This document shows, in pieces, positions 7,520 to 15,624 of a stretch of DNA of 20,548 nt. Position 1 is the first letter of the stretch, and each line of letters begins with the position of its first letter. This DNA comes from an uncultured Eubacteriales bacterium (GTDB lineage Bacteria > Bacillota > Clostridia > Christensenellales > Christensenellaceae). A program made the translations under genes and the position numbers. The notes beneath the pieces were generated by a model. That model did no database searches, was not told the origin of the DNA, and was given only the letters and a program-made list of their open reading frames with translations. Location of the stretch: positions 1-20,548 of the forward strand of contig CAJJPW010000014.1 in NCBI GenBank assembly GCA_905193725.1. Reading direction: 5' to 3'.

Positions 7520-8589
7520 TTATGATTCTCGATATTCCACCCGAATTTCCTCATCATCTGGGTGCAGGTGAATCCAAGTATTTCCCGGTTTTAGCGTGAG
7601 CTCTTGTCCATCCTCTAAATAGAATTTTGTGGCTTCCTCATATGCTGTCTTTCCCAGGTGCCGGTGAGATGTCTGCCGCCGATAAAGAACTCTGCGCTGC
7701 CCTCGCCCTTGACATCTACCATCTTACGGCCTTTGACGTCGTTATCTAACACATAGGTATCCGCATATTGGACGATGATATTTTGCACTTCTACCGGCTT
7801 ATCTGTCGCTGCATCGATAAATTCCTTCCCATCCATGGCTCGCTCAAACTTATCGGTAGCGCTGTTATAGGTATAGGTAACAAAGGAATCTTTGCCCGAT
7901 TCAAAGGGAAGATAGATGGTATCTACCATCTGCCCAGTATAAGAAATGTCAGAGCTGAATTGGAAGGGATCTCTCATTTCGGGAGTATAATCGTATGCCT
8001 CCAGCACTTTTTCCAGGTCAGTATATGCGTTATGTGGCGCTTTTCTGGATTTATCCCGCCAGAAATATTTGGAACTGGCTCCCTTGATGCCGTCAATCCG
8101 AAGTTTGATGTGGGATGCCGCCTTGCCGTATACATAGGAAGGCCGATCAGCGTCGCTGGGACCGCCATAGTGCACTAGCGGGGAATCCCACTCCTGCTGG
8201 AGACGGATATAGTAAAGCCGAGTAGAGCGTACAGGACCTACTACATCAGGGATGTTGTCGTTATAGATGCACATAAAACGGGTAATGCTCCCCTCCACCA
8301 TGCATTCATAGACGATATCCGCCGCCTGCAAGTTGGTCTGTGGACGTGCGCCAGTAGAATTTTCTATCATGACAGCTATGGGTTTATATTCTTTATCGCT
8401 GGGAAGACCGGTGGTAAGGGAGGTGGGTACCGGCGTTGGGGTAGGAGTAGGAGATGGAGCTACTACCGGAGTCGAGGTAGGAGAGGGCGTTGGAGTGGAA
8501 GTAGGCGTCTCCTCCGGCACATTTTGACTGCATCCAAACGCTCCAAATATCAAAAATAATGTCAATGCTAGTAGCAAAAATTTTTTCAT
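7520..8589 (-). CDS. DUF3048 (YerB-like) lipoprotein, frameshifted near its 3' end
   Basis: A secreted lipoprotein of the DUF3048/YerB family, whose biochemical role is not known. The N-terminus is a basic signal peptide with a lipobox ending FGC (Cys20), then a Ser/Thr/Pro repeat linker (about 28-57), then the DUF3048 N domain (IAVMIENSTGARPQTNL, GPVRSTRLYYI, VHYGGPSDADRPSY). The uninterrupted frame stops at 7615 after 324 residues with an atypical tail. A one-base shift at the CCC run at 7653-7655 restores a family-like ending (KFYLEDGQELTLKPGNTW) that runs to TAA at 7520-7522, giving about 356 residues. So one base appears to be lost, either truly or as a sequence error. The start has an AGGAGAT ribosome site. 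It faces prfB convergently and yabP divergently. Confidence 0.82.
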
Positions 8590-8632
8590 AAGAATCTCCT
8601 TTGGTTAAAAATAAAATAACTTTATTTTCTCT

Positions 8633-8660
8633 ATCATAACATAATTATCATAACATAATT
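8633..8660. repeat. 14-bp tandem direct repeat in the yerB-like/yabP divergent gap
   Basis: ATCATAACATAATT occurs twice in perfect tandem (8633-8646 and 8647-8660), followed by a shorter echo of the same AT-rich motif. It lies 44 bases upstream of the DUF3048 start, within reach of its promoter, and could bind a regulator. It could also be simple slippage. Confidence 0.6.
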
Positions 8661-8784
8661 TGTCCTAATTTGTGTAAAAAAAACGTCAAATTATTTTTTG
8701 CGAAGTGCTGAAGCATTAGGCATAATCAGCAAAAAAAACAAATAAAATGGAATAGAAGTACTCAACTAAGGAGGAAGCTTGTAA

Positions 8785-9081
8785 ATGATAGAAGAAGAAG
8801 GCAGAAGGTTAAGAGAAGCAAGGCCACATAAAGTCACAATCGAGGGAAGGGATCGAATTACCATTACTTCTGTAGAAGATGTGGACAGCTTTAACGAAAA
8901 CGAGGTGATTTTTTTAACGGGTATGGGGATGATGACCGTGCTAGGGGAGGATCTGCATATCAATAAACTCAATCTAGATGATGGTATTTTGGTCATTGAT
9001 GGACTCATACAGGCATTGGACTATAGCGACCACGAAGAGGAGCGCACAAAGGGAGGACTGTTTTCTAAGATGTTTAAATAG
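8785..9081 (+). CDS. yabP: spore-coat-assembly associated protein YabP
   Basis: A 98-residue YabP-family protein, conserved in endospore formers and required for sporulation in Bacillus subtilis. The recognisable core is KVTIEGRDRITITSVEDVDSF, an acidic turn and EDLHINKLNLDDGILVIDG, a small beta-rich domain of the YabP/YqfC superfamily. A consensus AAGGAGGA ribosome site precedes the ATG. It opens a same-strand run yabP-yabQ-divIC that matches the conserved Bacillus order. The usual upstream S4-domain gene (yabO/rlbA) is not here; a divergent DUF3048 gene takes its place. I could not find a convincing sigma-E promoter in the upstream gap. Confidence 0.9.
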   Translation: MIEEEGRRLREARPHKVTIEGRDRITITSVEDVDSFNENEVIFLTGMGMMTVLGEDLHINKLNLDDGILVIDGLIQALDYSDHEEERTKGGLFSKMFK

Positions 9082-9109
9082 GGAGATGACTAAGTAAGGC
9101 AGAAATACT

Positions 9110-9448
9110 ATGGAAATGACATTTAACCAGCAATATATCTTACTGTATACGATTTATGCGGGCATCATATTAGGAGTAATCTACGATGTTTTTCGCTATA
9201 TACGCAAGTTCTTTGGCATGGGAAAAATATGGACCACAATACTGGACGTATTATTTTTTGCCTTAGGCCTGATCTTTATATGGTATTTCTTTTTTGTCAA
9301 TATTCACATGAACTTCCGCTTCTATTTTATCATAGGGGTAGGAATTGGTTTTTTGTTATATATTTACTCCTTGAGTTATCTGCTCATATACTTGATAAAA
9401 AAGATAAAACAGTTTATTATTAAATTAAGAAATAAAAGATCAAGGTAA
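9110..9448 (+). CDS. yabQ: spore cortex biosynthesis protein YabQ
   Basis: A 112-residue membrane protein of the YabQ family, needed in B. subtilis for spore cortex formation and found in the outer forespore membrane. It has three hydrophobic segments (about 10-28, 40-62 and 70-95) and ends in a strongly basic tail (KLRNKRSR). The N-terminal QYILLYTIYAGIILGVIYD segment, with an Asp-Val-Phe-Arg turn, is typical of the family. The start is ATG 9110; a second in-frame ATG two codons later is an alternative. It lies 28 bases after yabP and 6 bases before the divIC-like gene, consistent with one operon. Confidence 0.85.
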   Translation: MEMTFNQQYILLYTIYAGIILGVIYDVFRYIRKFFGMGKIWTTILDVLFFALGLIFIWYFFFVNIHMNFRFYFIIGVGIGFLLYIYSLSYLLIYLIKKIKQFIIKLRNKRSR

Positions 9449-9454
9449 GAGCTG

Positions 9455-9892
9455 GTGGAAAAAGAAAAAGTAACGCAAGAAAAGGATCAACAGCAGCAGA
9501 AAAAGAAAAGATCTAGGACGATAAAAATTGTCTTAGTAATAGGTTTTGTTGTGTATGTTGGTTTTACATTGATCAATCAACAGATTACTTTGAATACGCA
9601 AAAACAACAGCTTAGCGATTTGCAGCAAGAGGAGGGCGACCTGCAAAAACAGGAGGCGCTGTTGCAGGACAAGCTGGATCATATGGATAGCGAAGAATAT
9701 ATTGAGCAACAGGCTAGAGATAAGCTGGGCTGGGTAAAAGATGGCGAAATAAAATTCGTAGATCCAGGGGATGAATCGACTCAGGATCAGCAGGATGAAT
9801 CGGCTACAAATAAGCCCCAGACAAGTGATACACCTCAGTCTAGTGAGCCACAGATAAGTGGAGAGCCACAAACTAGCAGTGGGCAAGAGTAA
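9455..9892 (+). CDS. septum formation initiator DivIC/FtsB-like protein
   Basis: A bitopic cell-division protein of the FtsB/DivIC family, which forms the FtsL-DivIC-DivIB septal complex. Residues 1-22 are cytoplasmic and very rich in Lys, Gln and Glu. A single transmembrane helix spans about 23-41, and an extracellular coiled coil (44-80) leads into the conserved EEYIEQQARDKLGWVKDGEIKF segment. The last 40 residues form a low-complexity Gln/Ser/Thr/Pro tail with repeated PQ-S units, longer than usual. The start is GTG with only a weak AAGG site, 6 bases after yabQ, suggesting translational coupling. The same gene order is seen in Bacillus and many Clostridia. Confidence 0.85.
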   Translation: MEKEKVTQEKDQQQQKKKRSRTIKIVLVIGFVVYVGFTLINQQITLNTQKQQLSDLQQEEGDLQKQEALLQDKLDHMDSEEYIEQQARDKLGWVKDGEIKFVDPGDESTQDQQDESATNKPQTSDTPQSSEPQISGEPQTSSGQE

Positions 9893-9978
9893 AAATCATC
9901 AAAGTTGCTAAAAATTTGTGGTTTAAATGTAAATGAAAAGACATACTATTTAGAGAGGAAGAAAAAATAGAGATACAG

Positions 9979-10875
9979 ATGACAAAGCCAATCGGTGTAA
10001 TTGATGTTGGAACGAATTCGATTCGGTTGATGTTGGCGACGATTTCTCAGAACGGGGAGTTGAAAGTCCAACAGAAGACCATTCGCACAGTGCGGACGGG
10101 AGAAGGGGTCAACCAGACAAAGCTTCTAAAAAAAGAAGCAATTGAGCGTACAGTAAATGGGATAGCAGAGCTATGCGCCATAGCAAAAAGCTGGAATAGA
10201 GAGACCCTAATTATGGCATTTGCTACTAGCTGTGTTCGAGATGCTCAAAATAAAGGAGATTTGATCCAAGAGCTACAGAAGCGCTGTGGGATTCAATTAG
10301 ATGTACTCTCAGGAGATGAGGAGGCACAGGCTGGTTTTGTAGGTGTAATACCAGAGGGTCAAAGTGGCGGAATTATCGATATTGGCGGTGGAAGTACAGA
10401 AGTGATTTTTGGGCAAAAGGGCGTCATTGAATACGAAAGAAGCTTTGATATTGGATGTGTGAGAGCCCTTGATATCTTTGGAAATAGAGGGGATTTTGAG
10501 GGAGTAAGAGATTGGGCTCAAAAGCTATTTTGCGAAATTGATGTGCAAAAGGCAAAGAAGTACCACTTTTATACCATAGGAGGCACGGCCACGAGTATCG
10601 CTGCGATCTGCATGGGCATGGAAGAGTACGATGCCTCTCTCGTGCAGGATTTTGTTTTGACCAAAGGTATGGTGAAAGAAAAGCTGGATCTATTGTGGAG
10701 CATAGATCTGGAGGAGAGAAAACAAATAACCGGCATGGAGGAAAAAAGGGCGGATATCATCCAATTTGGTGTGGCCATTTTATACATCTTGATGGAGGAT
10801 TTAGAGCTGGAGCAAATTACTGTATCCGATGCAGATAACCTGGAGGGATATGCAAAAATAAAGGCATGCCAATAA
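9979..10875 (+). CDS. exopolyphosphatase / GppA-type phosphatase
   Basis: A Ppx/GppA family enzyme of 298 residues, the short form with only the two actin-like domains and no C-terminal HD-type extension. It should hydrolyse terminal phosphates of inorganic polyphosphate, or possibly pppGpp. The phosphate-1 motif is DVGTNSIRLML (9-19), the catalytic acid lies in SGDEEAQAGF (E114/E115), and the phosphate-2 motif is IIDIGGGSTEV (132-142). The family marker MAFATSCVRDAQN is at about 79-91. It follows the divIC-like gene after 86 bases, a common clostridial arrangement. The ATG has no close Shine-Dalgarno; AGAGGAAG lies rather far upstream. It ends just before the tRNA-fMet promoter. Confidence 0.9.
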   Translation: MTKPIGVIDVGTNSIRLMLATISQNGELKVQQKTIRTVRTGEGVNQTKLLKKEAIERTVNGIAELCAIAKSWNRETLIMAFATSCVRDAQNKGDLIQELQKRCGIQLDVLSGDEEAQAGFVGVIPEGQSGGIIDIGGGSTEVIFGQKGVIEYERSFDIGCVRALDIFGNRGDFEGVRDWAQKLFCEIDVQKAKKYHFYTIGGTATSIAAICMGMEEYDASLVQDFVLTKGMVKEKLDLLWSIDLEERKQITGMEEKRADIIQFGVAILYILMEDLELEQITVSDADNLEGYAKIKACQ

Positions 10876-10880
10876 AATAC

Positions 10881-10909
10881 TTGACAAATAGCAGCAGGTG
10901 CTGTATCAT
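10881..10909 (+). promoter_or_regulatory. promoter of tRNA-fMet
   Basis: Perfect TTGACA (10881-10886), a 17-base spacer and TATCAT (10904-10909). Transcription should start near 10916, just upstream of the tRNA, and the -35 begins six bases after the ppx stop. Confidence 0.8.
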
Positions 10910-10928
10910 ATTATGTGCTGATTTACAT

Positions 10929-10983
<55 letters not shown>

Positions 10984-11005
<22 letters not shown>

Positions 11006-11400
11006 TGTTTACCCAAGATCGTCCTTAGTGTACTGGATATGCTAAGGACGGTTTTGTCTTTTACGTCAATTCTTTCAATAAGCAAGTGGATCGCCTTTTC
11101 ATCAGGTGCATCTTTTAGGCTATTTAGCCATGTGGAGATTGTTTCCGCAGTGTAGTCTTTGGGTGGTTCCATATTCATCATAGTATCAATTTCAACTTTT
11201 CATTCACCAAGACGGGAGTCCATATCTTTAGCCACGTCAGGCGGAAATACAACGGAAGAGAGATTTTGTAGAAGATTATCGTACTCTTTTTGTTGGACAT
11301 CTGCATTTTTGGAGTTTATTCCTTTTGTAATATAGAAAAAACCGCCAATTACATGGGGAAGAACAGGATGAGAGCACTTTTTTGTTAAAAGATGAATTCT
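10984..11400 (-). pseudogene. remnant of a large serine recombinase, C-terminal part
   Basis: The 3' end of a site-specific recombinase pointing at, and ending inside, tRNA-fMet. The open part reads MEPPKDYTAETISTWLNSL, then KAIHLLIERIDVK, then STLRTILGKHGCGGRI and a TGA stop; this is like the C-terminus of phage-type large serine recombinases. In the same frame a TGA at 11200-11202 interrupts it. Upstream the frame stays open to a TAG at 11401-11403, including KCSHPVLPHVIGG and QQKEYDNLLQNL. The catalytic serine domain is absent, so the gene is a dead 3' fragment. The last codons (about GCGGRI) are encoded by the tRNA 3' end, so the gene overlaps the presumed attachment core. It was recognised from memory of the family; the upstream third is less certain. 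Confidence 0.68.
11020..11055 (+). terminator. terminator of tRNA-fMet, inside the recombinase remnant
   Basis: Perfect 9-bp stem CGTCCTTAG (11020-11028) / CTAAGGACG (11042-11050), loop of 13 bases, then GTTTTGTCTTTT. It starts 15 bases after the tRNA. The same bases, read on the other strand, encode the VLSISSTLRTIL stretch of the recombinase. Confidence 0.75.
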
Positions 11401-11417
11401 CTAATTTAAAAATCGAC

Positions 11418-12572
11418 TTATTCAGTAGCTCTAATCATTTTAGAACTGTATAAGATACTGGGTTCAAATTCAAAATGTTGTGTTAAGTCGCCCTGAATAA
11501 TATAAAATTTAGGAGTAGCTCCACCTGCATGATATACACGATATAGATAGTAATTATCTGCATGCTCGATGGAGAAATTTAATTCACTTTGTGATATGAA
11601 AAAAGGAGTTTCTCTGCCTTGCTTTGTGGTTTTAACTTCGATGTAAATTTCTTTTCCCTCAGTATCATAGGATAAAATGTCATATCCTGCCCCATCTCCA
11701 CGATCTTGGGATACGTGCTTAGGTATATAATTGCAACCTGCGTTTTTGAGTTTTTCTTTTTCATATGCTAACACTAAATTTTCACCTAAAAGGCCAATAC
11801 GACTTTTGTTTACAGCTTGACTTATGTGATCTATCTTGGTGGCCTCATAAGAACTGCGCTTTTTATAATGGATTTTTTGAGGGACGCTATCTAATTCTAA
11901 TGTGGCGCCTGCCGCTGCTGTCTCAATCTCTGAAAAATTGCAGTTTTTAATAATATTCTTTTGGATGGATGAAAAATTATTATCAACTAATTTCCCTTTT
12001 AAAACTCTATAAATATGGAGTAATTTTGTGAGGTCATCAAATAATTGTTCATCATTTGGCAAAGAAGATAGTTGGTAGGATTTCCCACAGATATGCCCTA
12101 ATTCATACCCTTGAGTCAATATATGGGTTTTAGAACAATTTAGATGGATACTTGTCAACGGAAAATTATCGGTAATGGGAGCCAATTCTTTTTGCCAATA
12201 TTGTGCAACTTTTTGTATTTGTTTTTTCCCTTCTCGGATGCCAAAGGTTTCCCCATAATATGTCCAACCTTGATTGAGAGATAAGTAAAGTGTACTCATA
12301 TCTTTAGAGAACAGATAAACGATATAATAACCGCGCGTAGCAGAAGTGGTTATGGACACATCAAAAAGTGCAAGCCATGGGACATTAGCCCATTGCCCCT
12401 TCCCAGCAGAACCGGTGACCTGAAATTCCAGTTGATGAGAATTCACTTGTTTAGCAACAATATGGGGCAAATTCTGTTCAATTTCTCTCACAACCTTATT
12501 TTGATTGGTTTTAGTACTATGAGCTCTTTCAAAATTATAGTTTTGAGCAATTGTAATCAATGAACTTCTCAT
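11418..12572 (-). CDS. McrB-N-like (DUF3578) plus DUF3883 putative restriction/defence protein
   Basis: A 384-residue protein with two parts. Residues about 10-175 resemble the DUF3578/MrcB-N domain, the DNA-recognition module found at the front of McrB-type modification-dependent restriction proteins (VPWLALFD, GYYIVYLFS, LYLSLNQG). Residues about 258-375 resemble DUF3883, with a PD-(D/E)XK-like pattern: E265 in LLGENLV, D298 in GAGYDIL and E312-V-K314 in IEVKTT. There is no AAA+ GTPase module, so it would act alone or as a fusion nuclease. The ATG has an AGGGGA ribosome site. It lies between two tRNA genes behind a recombinase remnant, is AT-richer than its neighbours, and has no partner gene. 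A single-gene type IV restriction or anti-phage role is likely but inferred. Confidence 0.75.
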   Translation of the reverse strand: MRSSLITIAQNYNFERAHSTKTNQNKVVREIEQNLPHIVAKQVNSHQLEFQVTGSAGKGQWANVPWLALFDVSITTSATRGYYIVYLFSKDMSTLYLSLNQGWTYYGETFGIREGKKQIQKVAQYWQKELAPITDNFPLTSIHLNCSKTHILTQGYELGHICGKSYQLSSLPNDEQLFDDLTKLLHIYRVLKGKLVDNNFSSIQKNIIKNCNFSEIETAAAGATLELDSVPQKIHYKKRSSYEATKIDHISQAVNKSRIGLLGENLVLAYEKEKLKNAGCNYIPKHVSQDRGDGAGYDILSYDTEGKEIYIEVKTTKQGRETPFFISQSELNFSIEHADNYYLYRVYHAGGATPKFYIIQGDLTQHFEFEPSILYSSKMIRATE

Positions 12573-12829
12573 ATAAAAAATCCCCTAATGAGTGATAAGG
12601 TGAATATGGTGAAAAATAGTGGAACTGTTTTATTGATTTTATCATATGATAGAAAACAAATCAATGCATTTAAAATATGAAAGAGAGAATACTAAAATGT
12701 ATTCCGCGGTTGCGAACGAATGAGAGGAGTTTACCAAGTATTTTCATCCAAAATTAATTTCTATATGCTAATAAAAAGTATTTTAAACTTCAATTCATCA
12801 TAAATTTCACATAATAGCAAAAGAAAAGC

Positions 12830-12858
12830 TTGACTTAAAGTACTAGAATCGATATAAT
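12830..12858 (+). promoter_or_regulatory. promoter of tRNA-Met
   Basis: TTGACT (12830-12835), exactly 17 bases, then a perfect TATAAT (12853-12858), ending 25 bases before the tRNA. Confidence 0.85.
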
Positions 12859-12883
12859 GAATAATGCATTTGATATGAAATGT

Positions 12884-12960
12884 GGCGGCGTAGCTCAGTT
12901 GGCTAGAGTACTCGGTTCATACCCGATTGGTCGGTGGTTCGAATCCACTCGCCGCTACCA
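12884..12960 (+). tRNA. elongator tRNA-Met (CAT)
   Basis: A 77-base cloverleaf with encoded CCA. The acceptor is GGCGGCG/CGCCGCT (G-U at 1-72), the D-stem GCTC/GAGT, the anticodon loop TTCATAC, and the T-stem GGTGG/CCACT. Sequence and GU-closed acceptor fit elongator Met rather than the lysidine-modified Ile tRNA. The first anticodon-stem pair (C27-U43) is a mismatch, which is unusual but tolerated in some tRNAs. Confidence 0.92.
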
Positions 12961-12978
12961 CTTGTATGTACGACTTAA

Positions 12979-13015
12979 ATATTGCAACTTACTTATGGTA
13001 GGTTGCGATATTTTT
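12979..13015 (+). terminator. terminator of tRNA-Met
   Basis: A 14-bp stem ATATTGCAACTTAC (12979-12992) / GTAGGTTGCGATAT (12998-13011), with two G-U pairs and a five-base loop, runs into TTTTTG. It starts 19 bases after the tRNA. The following ~230 bases to the next gene hold nothing else I can identify. Confidence 0.85.
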
Positions 13016-13244
13016 GTGCCTGAAAACAAATATTTGCTCGTTCGAACTCTGTCAGTCTGTTGAAAGGCGTATGCATATTAGAGAGAGAAACGCAGATTGT
13101 TCGAAAATGTATAGACGATATCCAATGAGAGTAAGCTGGATATGCAATTTGCCGGATAAACTTATTGATTGATGATACCATTTAACTCATAAGGCAGTAA
13201 AAGGATATAGCCAGTAATTATATGGTCAAAGGGGGAAAAGGGGA

Positions 13245-15254
13245 TTGAAGCTTCAATCGATATTGAGCGGACAGATTAAGAAAAAGAATAACATCTACAG
13301 AAATGGCTATTTATATTTAGTTATCTTGACAATATTGACATTGGCGATTCTGCTGAATGGATGTATGCGCTTTATTCCATATGAGCAGGGTGGCATGAGC
13401 CAGATGGGTGGCGCTAAACCGTTGCTATCTAACTTGACGTCCAGCGAGGATGCCTTGGTGGCGGGGCGTCAATATGAAATCCTATTTACAGTGGAGGCCA
13501 GTGGCGTTGGCGATGAGGTGATGCTTTGCGACAGTAATCAACAAATTGCTTCGATGAATGATAGCGGCCAAAATGGAGATTTAACAGCGGATGATGGAAT
13601 ATATTCCGTGACGCTTTTGGTCAATACAGGGGAGAGGGAGGAGCAATTACAGCTATATGCAAAAACAGACGCGGTTACAAGCGAAGCGGTGGAAATTCAC
13701 GTATTTGATATACCGACACAGCAAGAGGCGCAACAAACGGAACAAATCATTGCTACTTTGCAAGAGCTGCAGCTAACATATAGTGAAGACGGCAATATCC
13801 CTCAAGAGCAAATAGAGCCTCTGCTAAATCAGGCCGAGGCATTTGCGGAAAAAGGGATAGAGCAGGGAATTGTCACAGAGGTTGTCAAACAAGACGATGG
13901 GGTGGAAATATGGCTTGCATCCGGCCTTACAATAATGTTTGTGCCTGAGACACAAGACTTTTTAGGTGGGGCGCAGGCAGATCAGATAAAATTAGTAACG
14001 CTAGAACCATTTCATAGCGAATTTGCAGAAATGGGAAAGACATATAGGGAATGTGTAGATCAGACAGCTGCCAGTGTGGCAGAAACTCTTCCAGGGTATC
14101 AATTTGATGATCGCTATAACTTTGATGAGGAAGAAGTTACCACCGATACCCTAAAGAAGCTGGGAAAAAATCAAGTGATTTTATGGTATGGACATGGTGG
14201 ATTTAATAGCAAATATCACTCTTATTTGGTAACAGGAGAGGAATTTGATGCGGATGCCTATCATAATGATGGGGATTATTATGAAAAATATGTGCAAGGA
14301 TACTTTATGGTCTCGAACAGCAAATTGGCGGTGACTTCAAAATATATCGATCGCTATTGTGGCGAGATGGATAACTCCTTGGTGTTCTTAACTACTTGTA
14401 AAAGTGGCCAATCAGATAAACTGGCAAATGCCTTTTTGAAAAAGGGAGCTGTGGCAGTGCTGGGATATGACCGATCTGTATTGGCCTCTTACGGCGCTAA
14501 TATGCTCAAGGGTGTGATAGGAAATATGCTTGTGTATGATACCGAAACAAATTCTTATACAACACTTCTAAAGGCCCTGCAACAGGCGCAGCAACTGTTC
14601 GGCAAGACAGATGCCGAATTTTATGATCAATCGCGCACTGGGGCGGAACTACTGATCTTTGGTGGAGAGGAAGCGGAAAACTACCGGCTGTGCAATGAGG
14701 TTATGGCACAACAAACACCTCAGCCATCGCCTGTTGTCACTCCGGCGCCGGCAACTTCCCAGCAGACTGACACCCAAGAAGAGGCTTACCAGGCGTATCG
14801 TCAATTTTTGCAAAATTACGAGTGGGTTCCCTATTGCCCGTCGGACCTTTCCGAAATACCTCCAGAGGAATATGACCGCTACTGGATGGGGAAATATACG
14901 CTAGTGGATATGGATCAAAACGGGATAGATGAACTAGTCATTATGGCAGGCCAATCCCTTGCGGATACTAGCCATACTTTCTTCACATATCAAAATGGTA
15001 GGGTTCAATATGTGGGCAGCTTGTTTTGTGGGGGAAGCAGTCTTTACCAAAGTGCAAATGGAAGCGGTGTAGTGCTAAGTGAACATCACGGCGGATTGGG
15101 AAAAGATGTGTATATTGATTTGATTGAAAATGAGATTTCTGTATTGCAGACGGAAGAATATAATTATGAAAGTCCTGACTACGAGGATAACAAGGCAGGA
15201 AGCTTTATTCTGATCCCTTCGTACAATGTGAATGACCTTTCTGCCTTGCAGTAA
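13245..15254 (+). CDS. surface lipoprotein with caspase-like (clan CD) protease domain
   Basis: A 669-residue exported lipoprotein. Residues 21-39 form the signal helix, ending in the lipobox LLNGC (Cys40). Residues about 60-155 look like an Ig-like sandwich (NDSGQNGDLTADDGIYSVTL). A long helical linker follows. The central part carries a caspase-fold pattern: a strand ending in VILWYGHGGF (His317) and a later strand VFLTTCKSG (Cys385), then GAVAVLGYDRSV. This is the His/Cys dyad layout of clan CD peptidases such as gingipain, clostripain and metacaspase. A Thr/Pro/Gln linker (490-512) leads to a C-terminal domain with an Asp-rich turn, LVDMDQNGIDELVIM, resembling calcium-binding repeats. It starts at TTG behind a GGGG-rich ribosome site. 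No partner or substrate gene is adjacent. Protease activity is inferred. Confidence 0.72.
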   Translation: MKLQSILSGQIKKKNNIYRNGYLYLVILTILTLAILLNGCMRFIPYEQGGMSQMGGAKPLLSNLTSSEDALVAGRQYEILFTVEASGVGDEVMLCDSNQQIASMNDSGQNGDLTADDGIYSVTLLVNTGEREEQLQLYAKTDAVTSEAVEIHVFDIPTQQEAQQTEQIIATLQELQLTYSEDGNIPQEQIEPLLNQAEAFAEKGIEQGIVTEVVKQDDGVEIWLASGLTIMFVPETQDFLGGAQADQIKLVTLEPFHSEFAEMGKTYRECVDQTAASVAETLPGYQFDDRYNFDEEEVTTDTLKKLGKNQVILWYGHGGFNSKYHSYLVTGEEFDADAYHNDGDYYEKYVQGYFMVSNSKLAVTSKYIDRYCGEMDNSLVFLTTCKSGQSDKLANAFLKKGAVAVLGYDRSVLASYGANMLKGVIGNMLVYDTETNSYTTLLKALQQAQQLFGKTDAEFYDQSRTGAELLIFGGEEAENYRLCNEVMAQQTPQPSPVVTPAPATSQQTDTQEEAYQAYRQFLQNYEWVPYCPSDLSEIPPEEYDRYWMGKYTLVDMDQNGIDELVIMAGQSLADTSHTFFTYQNGRVQYVGSLFCGGSSLYQSANGSGVVLSEHHGGLGKDVYIDLIENEISVLQTEEYNYESPDYEDNKAGSFILIPSYNVNDLSALQ

Positions 15255-15563
15255 AAAAGTACATTGCCAACGCAAAGGTGACAATCGACTTTATGGCGGT
15301 TATCCCCTTTTTAAGGGAGTACTCACATGCGCTGGCTTGTATTCAGAAGATAAATTTTATGCTAATATTAACTGATAGGAAATGAGATGCTTCTTTATGA
15401 GAGCGTGATAAATAAAGTCCGGGTCGTATCCTGTTGGCTCAAGGCAATGTTAATGGACTCAAAGGATTTTTCAAAAATTTAAGGAGGAACAATAAGATAG
15501 AGTATCTACTTTATTAAGAAGGCAAAAAAAATTTACTTTTTTGTAGTACCAAATTGCTGAAAA
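15255..15563. other. intergenic stretch without recognisable gene
   Basis: About 310 bases between the lipoprotein and the PurF-like promoter. It holds a small CCCTT/AAGGG hairpin at 15305-15317 and an AAGGAGGA at 15481-15488 with no start codon or open frame behind it. No RNA gene or strong terminator is visible. Confidence 0.4.
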
Positions 15564-15572
15564 TGATATAAT
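15564..15572 (+). promoter_or_regulatory. extended -10 promoter of the PurF-like gene
   Basis: TGATATAAT gives a TG-extended, perfect -10 (TATAAT 15567-15572). No good -35 lies 17 bases upstream. The predicted transcript starts about 45 bases before the TTG start. Confidence 0.55.
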
Positions 15573-15624
15573 CAGTATGGTAACAAAAGCTTAGCATGAA
15601 AATTTACGAACGGAGGACAAACAG

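Noticed and set aside
8590..8784. Sigma-E or sigma-G promoter for yabP
   Set aside because: I looked for the -35/-10 pairs at proper spacing and found only poor matches.
12884..12960. Lysidine tRNA-Ile (CAT)
   Set aside because: The overall sequence fits elongator Met better than the Ile2 type.
13021..13200. LexA-like GAAC/GTTC box
   Set aside because: The halves do not have the required four-base spacing and no SOS gene is adjacent.
15305..15317. CCCTT/AAGGG hairpin as terminator of the lipoprotein gene
   Set aside because: Five pairs only, a three-base loop and no following T-run.
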